A stretch of 64,000 nucleotides of DNA from Tanypteryx hageni (taxonomy: Eukaryota; Arthropoda; Insecta; Odonata; Petaluridae), in contig CM054113.1 of the NCBI GenBank assembly GCA_028673005.1, positions 65,920,850 through 65,984,849 of the forward strand. Direction: 5' to 3'. The notes beneath the pieces are model-generated. The model saw only the letters and a list, made by a program, of their open reading frames with translations, had not been told where the DNA came from and did not search any database. Below are positions 11,259 through 24,605 of the stretch, one piece after another. A program made the position numbers and the translations under genes. Every line of letters begins with the position of its first letter. Positions within the stretch are counted from its first letter, which is position 1.

Positions 11259-13824
11259 CCCAGCGGTGTAGCTCAGACTGCGCGGGAATAAGAACTTTTT
11301 TTTTAATCCTTTACGTTTAATCTCTATCCAATCTCACCCTCGCGAATGATTTGCCAGTACACCCTCCGTCAAACTCCCGTACCAGATATCCTCCGTGTGA
11401 TTCTTGAGCACGCTCAAGGCCAAATAGTTCGCATTTCATCCCCTCTATGTCCCTTAGTCCATCCACCCCGAAGACTACTACCCCTATTTCCTTTTTCCCT
11501 CCCTCTCTCAAACACTATCCTGTTCATTCCATTCATATACCTCCTCCTATACGATAGCGTGGCGCTCAGATTTGAGCCATGTCGATGGCTGCATGCACTG
11601 GCGCCTCACGAGGAAGCATAAAGGCTGGCGCCTTTCTATGGGAAGAACTGTGCATTATTACCAACAAGGATTGCATCGACTAGTGTGATCATGTCACAAT
11701 GCTCGTCACGCGGGAATTTATAAGTTGTAAATAACCAGATTTTATATTTCCTTATTGCTTTTCATAAAAGCACGAGCACACAAGTCGCTGATATACGATC
11801 CGAAGTATATCCCCCGTCGTCTTATGAGAAGAGGGAAGAAAAGCGCTCGTGTGTGGAATGAGGTGTCACTGGTGTATGCTTGACAAATAGTCGCCGTTAA
11901 ACAATGAGAAAGTCTCAGTTGATAAAATACGAATGAATATTTTAGTGTATCCGTGAGTGTGTTTATAATTTCGAGCAACAGATATGGAGGGTGCAAATCG
12001 ACTTAGAGAGCATGCGAAGATGCGGCGGAGACGTATCCCAGCCTCGTCACCCCATTTCTATCGGACGCTACTGCAAGTATGGAGAGCGTGGACGCATCCA
12101 CTGCATACGATAAGCAATTCACCAAGCGGTCGGAGTAAGTCATCAAAGAGCAGTCCTACCTCGTAATTTTAATACTTTGAGGATTTTGGACAAAATTGGA
12201 GGTCATGTAATATTAGCTTAAAAATAATCCCGCAAGGAGGCATCGGACTCCATGGCGGAACCCCTAGTTAATTCAATTCCTAATCGTCACAAATGACTGA
12301 AGCAATATGACCCTCTAGAGATGTAGTGTAAAATCCCCTATGACATTAAGATTGCTCATAATTTTTTTAATGATCGAGGAAAAAAGTAACACAAGTCTGC
12401 GCGTTGACATTTTCAGTACAACGCAGAATTATCCGTAGATCCTTGTACATTTTCACACGATTTGAATAAAATTGATTGCATCTGATAGACTTTATGAACC
12501 TTTCCTATTGTTTGAAAAACCGCGGAGTAAAATTAACTGTTGAAAATGATTCATTTAAATATCCGGAATTCTAAAAGGAAGGAAGGTATTCATAATTTGA
12601 ATGGGACTTACTTTCTACTTGGTTTTTAGCACGAGCGAAGGCGCTCGAAGATTTTCTTTAAGGGTCAACAATTTGGAAATTACTTTTTCCGTCTCAATCT
12701 CACGTGTCCTCCTTTTCGCCGTGGCTAATATTTTTCGCTCAACGCATGTTATTTTGCTGCCGTTCTCACATGCCGCCGCAATTGTTCGTTATTCCTGTCA
12801 TCCATACGCTCAGGATATTTTTATAAGGCGCTCGAAAATTTTCAACTTTTAGGATTTTAATTTGTTTCGATTAACAATCTTATTTGAAGGACATTTCTCC
12901 TGACTCACTAGAATCTCCACGTTCGTCGCATTTTACTCAAACATACGACCAAGAATTTCTTAATATTGTTGAATGATGCCGCCCTAACTACCGTTTAGCC
13001 AGATTATTATTTTCTGAAAGTTTAAAAATGTATATTGCATCATAATAATAAATAATAATAAAAAAATAACGGTGGTTTACCTTTAATTAAATATCCCTAA
13101 ATTACAAAATACTAATAGAAGTTGGAGGACGATATACATAAACTAACTTTAATTATATTTATTTGAATAGTCAATTGCAAGATATTGTAGTGTACAGTGA
13201 ACGTATACCTAAGGCGATTATGGACCATGAAGATTATAACATCCTCCAGTCCTCGCTTACTGTTTTGGTTCTACTGCAGTGTCTCCCATTGTCTATAGAG
13301 AAACACGACCCTCAGCATCTTTCTTCATATTTGCAACTCGAAGAAATTGCGTTGGATCGTTCTGCAAGGACTAGTGGTCACCTTGATCACGTATCTCCCT
13401 ATATACGACTCATTATCAAATTGACATATATCAACAACAGGAGCCGATCACTGTCCATACATTTGGAGCACCAACCAGAATAAATTCTTATCCCTTAATT
13501 TGAAATAAATTTTAAGTTCCAAATCGCAGCGATAGCGTTCATACGGAAACATTTTCCCGTTTTTTCTAAATTATTTCATATGCAGTAATGTGTCTTTTGT
13601 CGGTATTTCTTATACTCTTTGTGTGCTTTTTTATTTTATTTTAACATATCATATAGTTGTAAATACATTCATTTTTCATTCTAATCTATAAATAATTTGT
13701 CGATTGTGTTTAATTCCGTTACATCGGAGCTTTTGAATGGTATTTACAATAGAAGCGTCTCAGAAGACGAATAATTCGAGAACGGGAACTGGATTTAGAC
13801 GATTTCTTCGCAATATACTGTGAT

Positions 13825-13995
13825 CAGTACCGTAACTAGGGCGGGGCATCTGCCTCGGGAGCAACCAAATAAGGGGCGCAAAAATTCCAAATAATAACTA
13901 AATAAACTAGAGACGATCATTTTTTGAAGGAGGGGGGGCGGGGTCACATATTTAGTAGTTTTCCCCGGGCGATAAAATAGCTAGTTACGGCGCTG
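13825..13995. mobile_element. Short hAT-type MITE
   Basis: The termini are CAGTACCGTAACTAG and the complement of CAGCGCCGTAACTAG. The flanks ACTGTGAT (13817-13824) and ACTATGAT (13996-14003) match at 7 of 8. It is 171 bp, G-rich inside and noncoding. Confidence 0.75.
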
Positions 13996-14216
13996 ACTAT
14001 GATCTACCTCTGGCATCTTCTAAATATGTCACCTTCTATCATAAGATCATGGGTCCCATTCCAGAGCGACTCCTACCATAAAGATTTGGCAGAAAATTGT
14101 CTCTAGACAAAATTGTGGAAAGGTTTGCCCGGTTTGTATCGTTCGACATCTTTAGGACAATGCACTTTATCAAAGGATATATCTTTTTCATTTAAATTTT
14201 TTAAACCAGGGTTCTC

Positions 14217-14857
14217 CAAACTATGACCCGCGACCCCATTTAATGTGGCCCTCGAGCCTGTAATATGTCTTTGCCATTTTTACTAGATATAACAATCAAG
14301 CAGTGCTGAAAAACGTTATGCGTAACGTAACGAAAAAACAAAATATTTTTTAATAACGTAAAGAAAACCGTTAACGAAATTTGCAAAATAACTGTAACGA
14401 AAAACGTAACAAAAGCGAAAAATAATCGTTATTTCATTGTCTACGCTTCTATTGTGTGACATTTCGTCCCTTGTTTCCCATCTCATTTCTCTCTCTTCCT
14501 CAGTGGTCTTATTAGCCCCCACGTGCGGTCATACCGTCATGAAATGCACCGAGGATGGAATGATTGGTGGTCTTTCTAGTCCCAAAGCGTTGCAGAGATC
14601 CCTCGAAGTTATGCTCCATTTATTTTTTATTTCGATTCATATTCAGTGAAGAAAAAAAAGATTGGACATATCGAAAAATTTTCCGGAAAGATCGTAATTG
14701 ACCTAATTCACAAAACCGTCTTTTAATACGAAAATAGCCTACATTTTTATATTGTGCGCCAATATTTTCAAAATGTTTTTCATGTTGATACTTTGGCCCG
14801 CGAGCATAAAATTTATTAACCAAGTGGTCCACTTGTAAAAATGTTTGAAGACCCCTG
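14217..14857. mobile_element. hAT-type nonautonomous element with a nested repeat
   Basis: The left end CAGGGTTCTCCAAAC and the right end (complement of CAGGGGTCTTCAAAC) are inverted. The flanks TTTTAAAC and CTTTCAAC match at 6 of 8. The interior retains CCCGCGA / GCTCGCGGGCC subterminal motifs seen in Charlie-like hATs. A cluster of AACGTAACG-type repeats (14310-14430) suggests a second element inserted inside. Confidence 0.65.
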
Positions 14858-15782
14858 CTTTCAACCTTTAATATTATAGTAATATCATATCATATTTACT
14901 ACAGTTTGGAAAGGGTATAGCCTGTAATTGCAAAATAAAAATTTTGGTGGATATGTATGCTATGAAATTTATTTGGAACCCAGGGAAATGGAAATTTTGT
15001 AAAGTTATAGTTTTAGTGAACGCGACAAAAGATCATAAATCATTTGTGATCGTTCGACATGTAGGTGAAAGTCAAACTGTCGGTTTCCTTCAAATTTTGA
15101 AAAAGTGACCTATACTTTTATAACGTTTTATCGACCGGTAGCTTCTACATATGTAATTTAACCCTTAACTACTAACGTGGAGTCAGGGTGACTCCACAAC
15201 ACACATGCATCATAGCTTTGACTCATTTTACAATATTGCTCCGGTGACTTCAGTACCTTCAAATGAAGTGATGACTAGACCGCGGATTTTTAGGTTCTAA
15301 AAATTAAGTTTTAGGCGACTAAAATAGGCACTTCAAGTAGCTTAATTAGGCCTTATAAAACGTAAAATAAGCTCTAAAAACTACTTCCAAAAACTGTGTC
15401 CAATAAAAAACAACAACATCATTTCTGTCAACTATCAACTTTAATTCACGAAAAAGGACTGAAACATGCACGCACGCAAATATTACCAGTCAACGAAACA
15501 TTATTGATTTGTGTTTTCAAAGAACAAAAATATTTGACTACTATGCATTGAAACTAATTCTTATGGTTAATTTACCATGCGTTACAGAGAAAATACTATA
15601 TACATTACATATAGTAATACTGACTGAAAACACTATTCAAATATATATTTAAGTACTACGCAGAATGTTTGACAAACTTTTTCATTCGAAATTCCCATAA
15701 CGAATTTGTCACCTCTTTGTGTTTATTCCACAAATTTCCCGTAGTTGGCCTCACAGTAAATAACAAGCACCTTTTCTAAGTT
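14858..15782. other. Noncoding stretch, probable hAT 3' flank
   Basis: No gene. Near 15174 a CCCTTAACTACTAACGTGG motif follows TTAA and resembles a piggyBac terminus without a partner. Around 15290-15370, TTTTAGG/TAGGC motifs could be subterminal repeats of the hAT relic to the right. Confidence 0.35.
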
Positions 15783-17460
15783 TTATACCACAAAACTATG
15801 GCATTTGTCAGTTAATATCATCTTGTAAGCAGAAAAAGAACGTTCGACATCAACTGATGTGACGGGGGCAAACTTCAACTTAGGTACATGTTGAAATGGA
15901 ATTTTGCATTCAACTTCACTGGATTTTCCTGCCAGTATATCTGCTGTTGTACATAGGCTCTGCAGACCTGAGTTCTTTTGTAGCACTTTTTCTAGTTTTA
16001 CTCTTACTTTTTCCCCCACTTCACCTGGCGCTTACTTGATTTATTGTTTCACTTCATTCAGAAAAGCACTATTTTCGTAGATGGGTTTTCATGAGCCCTC
16101 CAATTCAGCAATAATCCACACAAGGGATGTATAGTGGGATCTAATACACACCAAATACTTAGGAATGGAGGGAGCATCCAGCAAAATTTTCGCAGAAGTG
16201 ACACAGGCAGTATCCTCGGCTAGATTTGTCACAACTTCCTTGACATGATATGATATATGATATGCTCACTGTAATATTCAGCTGCTTTCAGCCATGTGCC
16301 CCAGCGGGTGAGCACAGGCTCAGGTGGCAGAGGGACATCGTGCAGTTTTTCTCAAAAAGCCAGTTTTCTTGTTGGTGCCTTGACGAAGACCTTCACGAAG
16401 ATCATTTTATTCACCTTGGGGATTTCCAGTCTTATTTGCTATGCTACGCGATTCAAACTATGGGCAAAGCATGTCACATGCACAAGGGAGAGATAGAACA
16501 CCTCGAGCAACTGCATGGCAGCAACCATGTACGACGCAACATCTGTGTATAGGAGCAGCACTTTGTCTTCTTCTAGATTGTTGGGATACAGCACTTTCTG
16601 TCCATTGTTCACAGAGTGTGCTATTGTTTCCTGATTTGTTTTGGCAATTTTCTTCGTGCAGATGAGGCTGGCTCTGGATGACACATCAAATTTCCCAACA
16701 ACCAAGTTAGCCATGTATCTGCTGAGAGCGTCAGTGGTTTCGTTGACTGATATCCAAATATGTGAATCTCCAATGAACTCCCGTATCCTGCATATTGCAT
16801 CATCGTACGTGGGTTGCAATTCTTGCCTAGCGTTGACTCGGAAGGTACCCACTGATGGCAGTATCGTTCTAGGAACCCCTTGAATGTTGGATTTTCTAGT
16901 GTTCTGAATGAAATGTTGGCTGCCACAATTGCATGACACAAATCTGCATAAAACTGATTTTTCTTGCTGGATCCCTCAGAAGTTTTTGTTAAAAGCGTTT
17001 GTTTCATCTTCGATTAACGTTCAAGATTTGCCTTATGTAGTATTCCTTGGACTTGCAGAGTTAGGTGGGTTTTTTATAACTCTAAACCTATAAAAAATTA
17101 TGAAGAAATAATTAACCGTAAAAATACATAAATAATCTAATAAATATGGAAATGGGACAAAAATATAAAATTTACTTTAGAGCTACGAAGGTCCGCAGCT
17201 GGATTGCTGGATATTTTGAATAACCACGTCTATAGTTGCCATAAAATGGCTCGTAGAAACAAAATATGTAGATGGTTTTTGCCTCAAATATGACAAGCAA
17301 TTCACGGCCAATAATTCTTTGCAAGTCAGCATTATAATGTACTTACCTCCTTGTTGCATGCTTGACAGAAGATGATTTTTCATCCGTTGTGAAGTACGGG
17401 AACTCTTGTAGCCACTGACGTATTAACTAAGCTTTCGAACTTACTACTTTATGCATTGCA
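15783..17460 (-). pseudogene. Decayed hAT transposase gene (first minus-strand relic)
   Basis: Read on the minus strand, the pieces in order are: a CxxC zinc-finger remnant (KIIFCQACNKEV, near 17345-17390, with an in-frame stop just before it); an alpha-helical part (LCHAIVAANISF, PTYDDAICRIREFIGDSHIWISVNETTD); the core (LLLYTDVASYMVAAM, HVTCFAHSLNRVA); [16 protein letters not shown]; and the C-terminal hAT dimerisation motif APVTSVDVERSFSAYKMILTD. The pieces lie in different frames with stops between them. Together they cover most of a standard hAT transposase, so this is an inactive element copy. Confidence 0.85.
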
Positions 17461-17528
17461 TTTTCACAAATTTCACGTTCACACTTCTCACCTTCACCCT
17501 CTGCGGCCTGCAGATGGACTGCAGGGTT

Positions 17529-17641
17529 ATTCTCGTTTTCCCGTGTCACACAATATGACAATGTAACGACGTAAAATTAACGCAACATCAGATTAAACCC
17601 ATTGTTACATTGTCGCATCGCGCGACACAGGGAAAAAGAAT
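17529..17641. repeat. Inverted repeat (foldback)
   Basis: The arms 17529-17567 and 17604-17641 are imperfect reverse complements (TTTTCCCGTGTC...GACAATGTAAC against GTTACATTGTC...GACACAGGGAAA) around a 36-bp spacer. It is probably part of the hAT relic's terminal region. Confidence 0.6.
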
Positions 17642-17669
17642 AGCACCGCCGGATGCGTGACAGGTCTGA

Positions 17670-17825
17670 ACTAGAGCCCTGCATACCCGCAGTTTACCCG
17701 ACCCGACCCGCGGGTACCCGCAGCGAAAGTTGCGGGTCGGGTCGGGTATAGAGTGCTTCCATGCGGGTACGGGTCGGGTTCGGACACAAAAGGCACCGGT
17801 GCGGGTAAAGAGCGGGTACGAAAAC
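17670..17825. repeat. GGGTCGGGT-type subterminal repeat cluster
   Basis: A GC-rich patch with many copies of CGGGT/GGGTCGGGT and its complement, next to TAGAGCCCTGC. Such clusters are typical of subterminal transposase-binding repeats in hAT elements. The complementary element end was not located. Confidence 0.45.
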
Positions 17826-18640
17826 TAGTTTTAATTCCAATTCCATTTGCTTCGCCAATGTAGGCACAGGAACTCTCCACATGCCTTTTACTCATAGTAA
17901 AGCACACCCTCGTGGTCAAAAGTAGCGTTATATAGGAAGATACAAATTTGCAATCTATGCAGGTCGGCAGATCGCAGGTTTTGTGCATCATGTGTCAAGA
18001 AAAGTGTCTGTCAAAAAAAGATTCCTTTTATTTTATAAATAGATACAAAGTTGCAACTGACAAACGATTGCCGATTACGTTTAGTAGAAGAGAATCTAAG
18101 GAGGGGTGAGAAAGAGTGAATAGGGGAATTATGTAGTACAATGTAATTATGACGGATTGGTTTGTGTGAGAACCCTTTTAACCAGCTGGTTTTGCCGATT
18201 CATGCAAGTAACATCTATCTTTGTGAATTCACTTTTGAAGAGACGTGGTTACATATAAGAGCGCCTATCAGCATTCTTTGTGTTATTTAACGTTCAAATA
18301 TATAGTATTTTTTCGTCAAATAATCGCGTGTGAGTAGTATTATTTTATACTTTGTTTGCGAGAGAAAGGAACGACTGTTATTTTATAAAATTACAATGGT
18401 GAGTTATATGTGATCTCGGCTTTTGTGATAGATTATCAATCTACCACATCCTTAAAAGGAACCAATACCAGTTGATTGAACGGTAAAATTTTCAGTTATA
18501 AGTTAATGCATCATTAATTATAAATCAAAATTTCAATCGAAATATTGAAATCTTTCTACAACTTGATCTAAATCAATGGATTTGGCAAGCTCTTTTTCTA
18601 TGTGCAATACAGCTAAATGTGAAAGACGATCATTGGCAGT
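17826..18640. other. Noncoding stretch between hAT relics
   Basis: AT-rich with no supportable gene. It probably includes the 3' flank of the 18.6-20.9 kb hAT relic. Confidence 0.4.
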
Positions 18641-18644
18641 TTAA

Positions 18645-20930
18645 TTTCTTATGTAAGTATTAAGTCGTCTTAAACACGAAAACGATCTTTCGCACGCTGC
18701 AGTTGACATTGGTATTGTTACTGCTATTGCACATAATTTATAAACTTCATGAAAAGCTAATTTGAACTTCGTCAACATTTCTAGTAGTTGAAACAGATTT
18801 GTAATTTTAAGTTTGATTTCTAACTCATATCTTTTAATGGTTTTCGGTAAAATTTTTAATTCTGCATTTAAATTATCAATGTCAATGCTATAATTTAAAG
18901 CAAAAGCTTTCAATTGTACAAAATTTAAAAATTTCTCATGCATCGGATTTAAGCAACATATACCTTCTAATATTTCTGAATTGTTTGTGAATCTTGCGTG
19001 TAATTCCTCTACTATTTTATCTAAAACAGGAATATAAATTTGGGTACGAATTTTATCTTTCGTATTAACATTTCGTTGAAAATTATTTTCCTCTGTATTT
19101 ACATAATTTGCATATTTAGTACAAAATTTGGAAATTCTATTAGAATTTTCATTATTTGGAATATTAATGTTATTATTATTTGCAATTTTTAGTGATTCTT
19201 TGTAAATTTGGTCAAAGTTCAAAGCAGAGTTTTCATCAGATCTCACGTTAAAGAAAAACGTATCCAAAGACTGATCTGAAGTGACGCTTTACAAGAAATC
19301 GCTAACAGATTTGAGTTTTCCCAGTATTTCCGTAAACATACACAAGTTAAATACAAATTGAAAATCACTTGCATCAAGCAAACGATTGACTTCTACTCTA
19401 CGTGCTCCCGCTTCATTTGAAATTACATTCAACAAGACTAATAAGGCCTCAAAAGTATTTTTCATTGTCGAACATGCAGATGCCTGAGCTGTCCATCGGG
19501 TAAAACAAATTCTTTTTAGTTCCTGCAATTTGCTATTCGGGTTAATATCCCTTTGTAGCTTTATAAATCGCGCATGTACAGCTGATCCTGAAAAAAGACA
19601 TACAATTCCTCCAACACAGGAAAAAACAAGTCTACATGTTTTACGTTTTTGCAAACATCGACGATCACGAGATTCAGCCTGTGATTAAAACAGTGTACAT
19701 ATATACAATGAGGTACTTCATCTCGAATTAATTTTTGTACTCCATTCAATCTACCGCTCATAACGCTTGCGCCATCGTGTTTGTGAAACGCATTTAGATA
19801 AATCAATCTCGCAATTAGCAAATATTTCTTTAATATAAGAAAATAGTGCGCTTGCATTAAGGTATTCCGCTTGTTTATAGCCTAAAAATCGTTCAAATAC
19901 TGTACCATCTAAAAAATATCTAACTACAACCGACAGTTGTTCACTCTTAGAAATGTCCTTTGATTCGTCTACCATAATGGAAAAATGCTCTACTTGGTTA
20001 ATTTGATCCTTTATTTGTCGAATCACCAAATCCGACATTATTTTCAAAATTTCATTTTGAACTAAAGGACTAGTATATTTGGCATTTTTTGGACCATCAA
20101 GAAATTTTTTTTTACTATATCGGAATGTTCAGATAGAATGTTTAAAATTTCTAGAAAATTTTCTCTATTTAAACTTTGGTCAAATTCATCATTTCCCCGC
20201 TGAGCTATATTTTGCAGTGCTGTAAATCTTAATACCTGACAAATAATTCTTAAATATTGCCTATTTTCACTTACTTGGTTAGAATGAGCATGATTCAACA
20301 AGGAAGTAACAGATGCATTATTTTTTGACATTACCTTTTGCATATCCCATGATGTTTCACACTTTTTATGAGAATCACTATAGCCATGTTGCCGAAGTCC
20401 TGAGTCTTTTTTATGGCTTTCTTCCAATTTCTGAATCCAACAGATACGAACGGCATGTACGAATCAATAGAATTTGAAAAAAACGACATGGGAAGCAATA
20501 TGCAGCATCATCTAACACACTGTATTCTAACCATGGAAATTTTTCATACCAAATAGGGTTGAAACTTCTCCAACGTGTTGCAAATTTCCGACTCGGAAAA
20601 CACAACTTCGGCTGTTTAGAGCCGTCGGTCACAATTTGAGACAAATCTTGAGGTCCAGGAATTTCTTTAAGTTTTGGCTCTGCTTCGACACTATCTCTAT
20701 CTTCGCAATCGGAATTAAGCATTAAATTCATTTTATCGAGTTAACAATCTTGGAATTCACTTTCAGAATTTGAACTCGTTTCCTCACTTTCAATAATAAT
20801 TGTTTCAAAGTCATCCTCTTCGATAATAGCCGTTTCTTTAGGATTTTCTACTTTGATCTTCTTATTCGCAGCTTTCCCAAAATAGTCCGATATATTAATC
20901 CTTTTGCTAGTCTGGGTCCCTTAAAAACGG
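18645..20930 (-). pseudogene. Decayed hAT transposase gene, TTF-finger/DUF4371 (ZMYM1-like) type
   Basis: On the minus strand from about 20930: an acidic leader (TSKRINISDYFGKAANKK), the TTF-type zinc finger region (NPIWYEKFPWLEYSVLDDAAYCFPC near 20500-20560), HGYSDSHKKCETSWDMQK, the DUF4371 core (HFSIMVDESKDISKSEQLSV), HKHDGASVMSGRLNGVQKLI, VHCFNHRLNLVI, ICFTRWTAQ, and the hAT C-terminal dimerisation block IPMSTAACERSFSCLRRLNTYIRN ending at 18641-18645. At least five frame changes or stops interrupt it (for example near 20430, 20050, 19750, 19560 and 19280). It is nearly full length and therefore a fairly recent relic. Confidence 0.9.
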
Positions 20931-22739
20931 AAATTTTAAACGATATTTTTTTCAAAATCGAAATTAGTGAAAAAAATCAATTAATCATAGAATTTAAAAT
21001 AAATTATTAAATACATCCAAAATTATGTATTGTCAAGTATATAACTAATTTACTCGATTTACTGTAAAGTTAAGTTACAGGAAAAAGCTTATAAACTAGA
21101 TCAGGGGCGGATCGGCTGCAAAAATCGGCCCGGGAAAACCTTCAGATCTCGGCCCACATTGCTGAGTGAAATATTTCCCTATATAAATTGGGGATAATTG
21201 AATCGGAGACAACAATGCTGGACACCTTGGCAATGCTCGAAAAGAATACGAAAAATACATAAAATTTCGTAAAGGAATGCGTACTTCTAAAGATTTCGAA
21301 CGCCTAGCATCTAAGCATTGCAAGTACGGAATAGTTTACAGTTTTAGCTGTAGGATAAAGCAAACTAGAAGAAAATTGGTCCATATTTACGTATTTTTAT
21401 GAATGGATGGAAAGAGTTCTTGCACTTTAAAACATTTTAATCCAGTGTAAACTTTCATAAGAGCGTCACGCACAGAGGGGGATTATACTTTCTATATTGG
21501 GGCGATTGGTGGAAATTTATGTTTGTAAAAATTAATTTCTTCAAAATGAGGGATGGGACAAAACGGGAAAACACGTGTCTGCTTATTTTGGATAAATATT
21601 CATTTTGTACAAATTTCGTTAACTTCCGATTACCAATTTTCGCGACTTTTCATCGTTAAACTAATTATAATTAAATTTTTCACATACCTGAACTTTTTCA
21701 AACTTAATAGACGTTGTGCTTGGAATACCTCTCCGGGCTCAGTGTCACAAGTAGTCTTCAAACAACTAACCTTAATTAGGAATTAGAATTAAAATATAAA
21801 TATTTCTGAATCTGCTGAACCACTATAAAATTCCATTACATGAAGTATACGAACTTTCTAGCGATAACGATATTTTGCATCACTGAATTGAACAGACCTT
21901 AAATCCCGCTGTTCTTAACTCTTCAAATGTTAGACTTCGACTGGACTAGGGCATTCGTATTCTCATCTTTGGTGGGAAATTCAGGCTGAGCTCGGGCAGT
22001 TTCCCACGGTTACAATCCAATTTATTGTCTTCCGAAAAGGCCAGATGTATCTCGGCTTCACATTTATAAGGCAGAGTGGCGATCCACAGGATGTTTATAG
22101 TGGACAAAGCGAGTGAGTATCCACTCGAGAAATAAACAACGTCGAGAGCGTCGCCATCCGAAGGTAGATCTGAGCGTAGCACCCACGAAGCGCAGAACTG
22201 ATTCACCAATCGGCAATTTTTTTAAATCTGTTTAATTGGATAACACCAAAACAACAACAACAATGGCCCCATGGAAAATATTTTGTGACCACTCACAATC
22301 AGCCCGGGGATAGTGCCTATGAGACTGGTTGGCATCTGGAGACTGGAGACATCGTTTTGAATGATAAAAGGGTAATGCGAGACACGATGGTACAATACAA
22401 AGTAAGTAAAAGGTAATAGATCCTTCACCGTAAAAAAAAAGGAAATAGAAAACTCACGTACGCGCTGTAGGTCTCCGAAGGAATCGGTGGGACCTAATTC
22501 TTGTGAAGAAAACACACACACGCACACGAGTGCCTCCTTGGAGTGTTTTACTTACATCGTTTTGAATGCATCCTCTACTCAAGAGATTAAAAAGAACTAC
22601 ATTGTAGAACCAAGCTTCTCGCGCATTTCAAACTACTATATTGTAGAAACCTATCTTCTTGCGAACGTAATGTCAAAATTACAGTAAAAAAATTCCGATA
22701 AAAATGGATGGGGATGGTAATTTCAATCTGCTGATCAAA

Positions 22740-22818
22740 TTCAGTGGAAGCTGGGTGGGCCAAGGGGGGGCCAAGAAGATTTCCGGGGGGGCCAGGCCCC
22801 CCCTTAGTTACGTCCCTG
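22740..22818. mobile_element. hAT-type terminus, partner end not found
   Basis: G/C-run-rich sequence (GGGGGGCC, GGCCCCCCC) ending TTAGTTACGTCCCTG. Its complement, CAGGGACGTAACTAA, resembles the termini of the short MITE at 13825. Only this end is visible. Confidence 0.45.
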
Positions 22819-23029
22819 GTCCCTAACCTTAATCTTCCTCCTTCCTCTGACTTCGCTTTATTCTCTAGACTCTTCGTAAACTGTCTCCCCCAGAGATCCG
22901 ATCGGGAGACTATTTTAACTCCGGAATATTTAATTTGCGAAGAATCCATGATATTTCTAACTCCTCCACACCATAACATGGGATAATTCCAGCGGTGGTT
23001 TCCCGTTGCCTTCCGCTGTCTAGAGAAGC

Positions 23030-23089
23030 CGCCCCTAACCTGGGGTACAGACGCCTTTTGTATCCGCCCCTAACATGGGGTACAGACGC
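23030..23089. repeat. Short tandem duplication in a GC-rich patch
   Basis: Two copies of a unit containing CCGCCCCTAAC-TGGGGTACAGACGC, about 36 bp apart. This looks like part of an older dispersed repeat. Confidence 0.6.
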
Positions 23090-24605
23090 TACTAGATGGG
23101 TTCCAGGGGCATTTCCTCCACCTGAGGGACCATCACCCTCCCTAAGAGGTTCATTCGCCCGAAGCCGTTGGCCCCCTAGGGTCAAGTTATTTTCCGCCGC
23201 CTGGCACTCGGCGTTGGGTCCCTGGCTGCACGGTCTACCCAATTACCGTGGCAGGATAACCTGGCCAGACTTGCTATACATACCATACCTATATGAGAAT
23301 GTTTGCGCAATGTATATTGCGCCGTTTATTTTATTTTTGTAAAGAACGCCTAAAAAGGCTAAGGAGATGCCCGTTGAAATGAATAGGGAGATTTTTATGA
23401 AATTTCGTGAATAGATGCGACGCGAAGCTATTATCCAACAATTCAACTCCCTAAGAATACGTCAAACTATTGCGTTAAAAACTGATTTGTTGATCGATTC
23501 GACGCGTATTCAAAAATCGATGGCAGGAAAACAAACTCGTACTTTTAGGCGTCCGTTATTTCGAGTCTTGAACTCCTACCATGATTGTAAGTAACTTTAA
23601 TATGCGAATGATTGATGCTTTAGATAACTCTGAGGTTCATGTTTAAGAAACAAATACCCACTAGCATTCAGTAAAAATTTCTTATGAAATAAATTTTTCG
23701 TTTTACTAACAGCGGTTGATGGCACAACTTATAATTTCCTGTCCTGAACCTAATTTATTAGTATAATTTTTTCTGGAAGTTGAAAATGTTTAAAGACATT
23801 TTTTGAAGGTGATTAAAACTAATTTTAAACAAAGATATTACGAAACAAAATATTCATAAATAAAGCCAAGAGATCGCGAACCTAATCAAGGATTATAATT
23901 ACAAGTAACTTGCGACATAAACGTTGAACGTATCTCTTAGTAAAAATACTGAAATGCAATTCTGATATCGAATGATAAAAAATTGGAAATATTTCTTCGT
24001 GAATAGCCTTTGTTAATTCGGCAAAAAGCCCCACTGGCAAATTTCTAGTCCTTGAGATCTTTCTGCTAGCGCTTGCGCCCATGCGCAGAGTCAGTGTGTT
24101 GTTTCTACTTTCATTAGCCTCCAGCAGAAAGTTTTTGTTGTATTTTTTTCAATGATGGAGTCGCAGAATTGTCATTAGAGACTATAATTAAAGCAAAATG
24201 ACTCGAGTAATTGTGCTAAACATGCAATTACAGAAGGCTTTTTTTACTTATTCAATTTCATATGTAACGTTGGAGTATATTGTGTTTCTTGAGCTGTTGT
24301 GAAGATAGCAATGTAAAAATATGTCATCCAGCTTCCTTAAACGTAGTATAACTCGCAGGTTTGATAATTGTCACTGTCTTAATATGTTGTTTATCAAATG
24401 AAAATTCTAATTTTAAGAAATCATGACGTGATTTAATTATTGTTATTGCTGTCTTTGCCTTATTTATTTTAATACACTCGCTGCATTGGCTGGTGAATTC
24501 TTGCTAATTATGAAAGTTTTGTAGAAATGCTATATTCATCGTGTATTTAGTAGTTAAAGTGCAAAAATTGATCTAAGCTTTGAATTAATATCTGTTTTCT
24601 TTTAG

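Larger units (their letters stand above)
9118..13824. other. Gene-poor interval, possible Clk 5' regulatory/leader region
   Basis: This interval is somewhat more GC/CpG-rich than the first 8 kb. I see no recognisable protein. It holds a TATA-like box with a downstream splice donor near 9.5 kb, a V/P-box plus E-box pair near 11.25 kb and several unassigned open frames (for example 10262-10588, 11346-11621 and 13163-13483) that I cannot relate to a family. Confidence 0.4.
20931..24605. other. Repeat-rich stretch upstream of the Clk start exon
   Basis: A hAT-like terminus CAGGGGCGGATCGG begins at 21102. Another (complement of CAGGGACGTAAC) ends at 22818. A GC-rich patch at 22740-23270 has a local duplication. 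The final kilobase before 24605 is AT-rich and intron-like. No protein was recognised. Confidence 0.45.

Noticed and set aside
10262..13483. Several 60-110 residue frames (10262-10588, 11346-11621, 13163-13483)
   Set aside because: None has recognisable motifs, good start context or splice sites joining to a neighbour. Left as unassigned.
21102..22818. One hAT element spanning these two termini
   Set aside because: Both ends begin CAGGG, but beyond the first bases they do not match, and the 8-bp flanks differ (AACTAGAT and GTCCCTAA). They are treated as unrelated ends.
22740..23260. GC-rich open frames on both strands
   Set aside because: They are opposite-strand shadows in a G/C-run repeat patch with hAT-like ends. 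No protein family was recognised and composition explains the openness.
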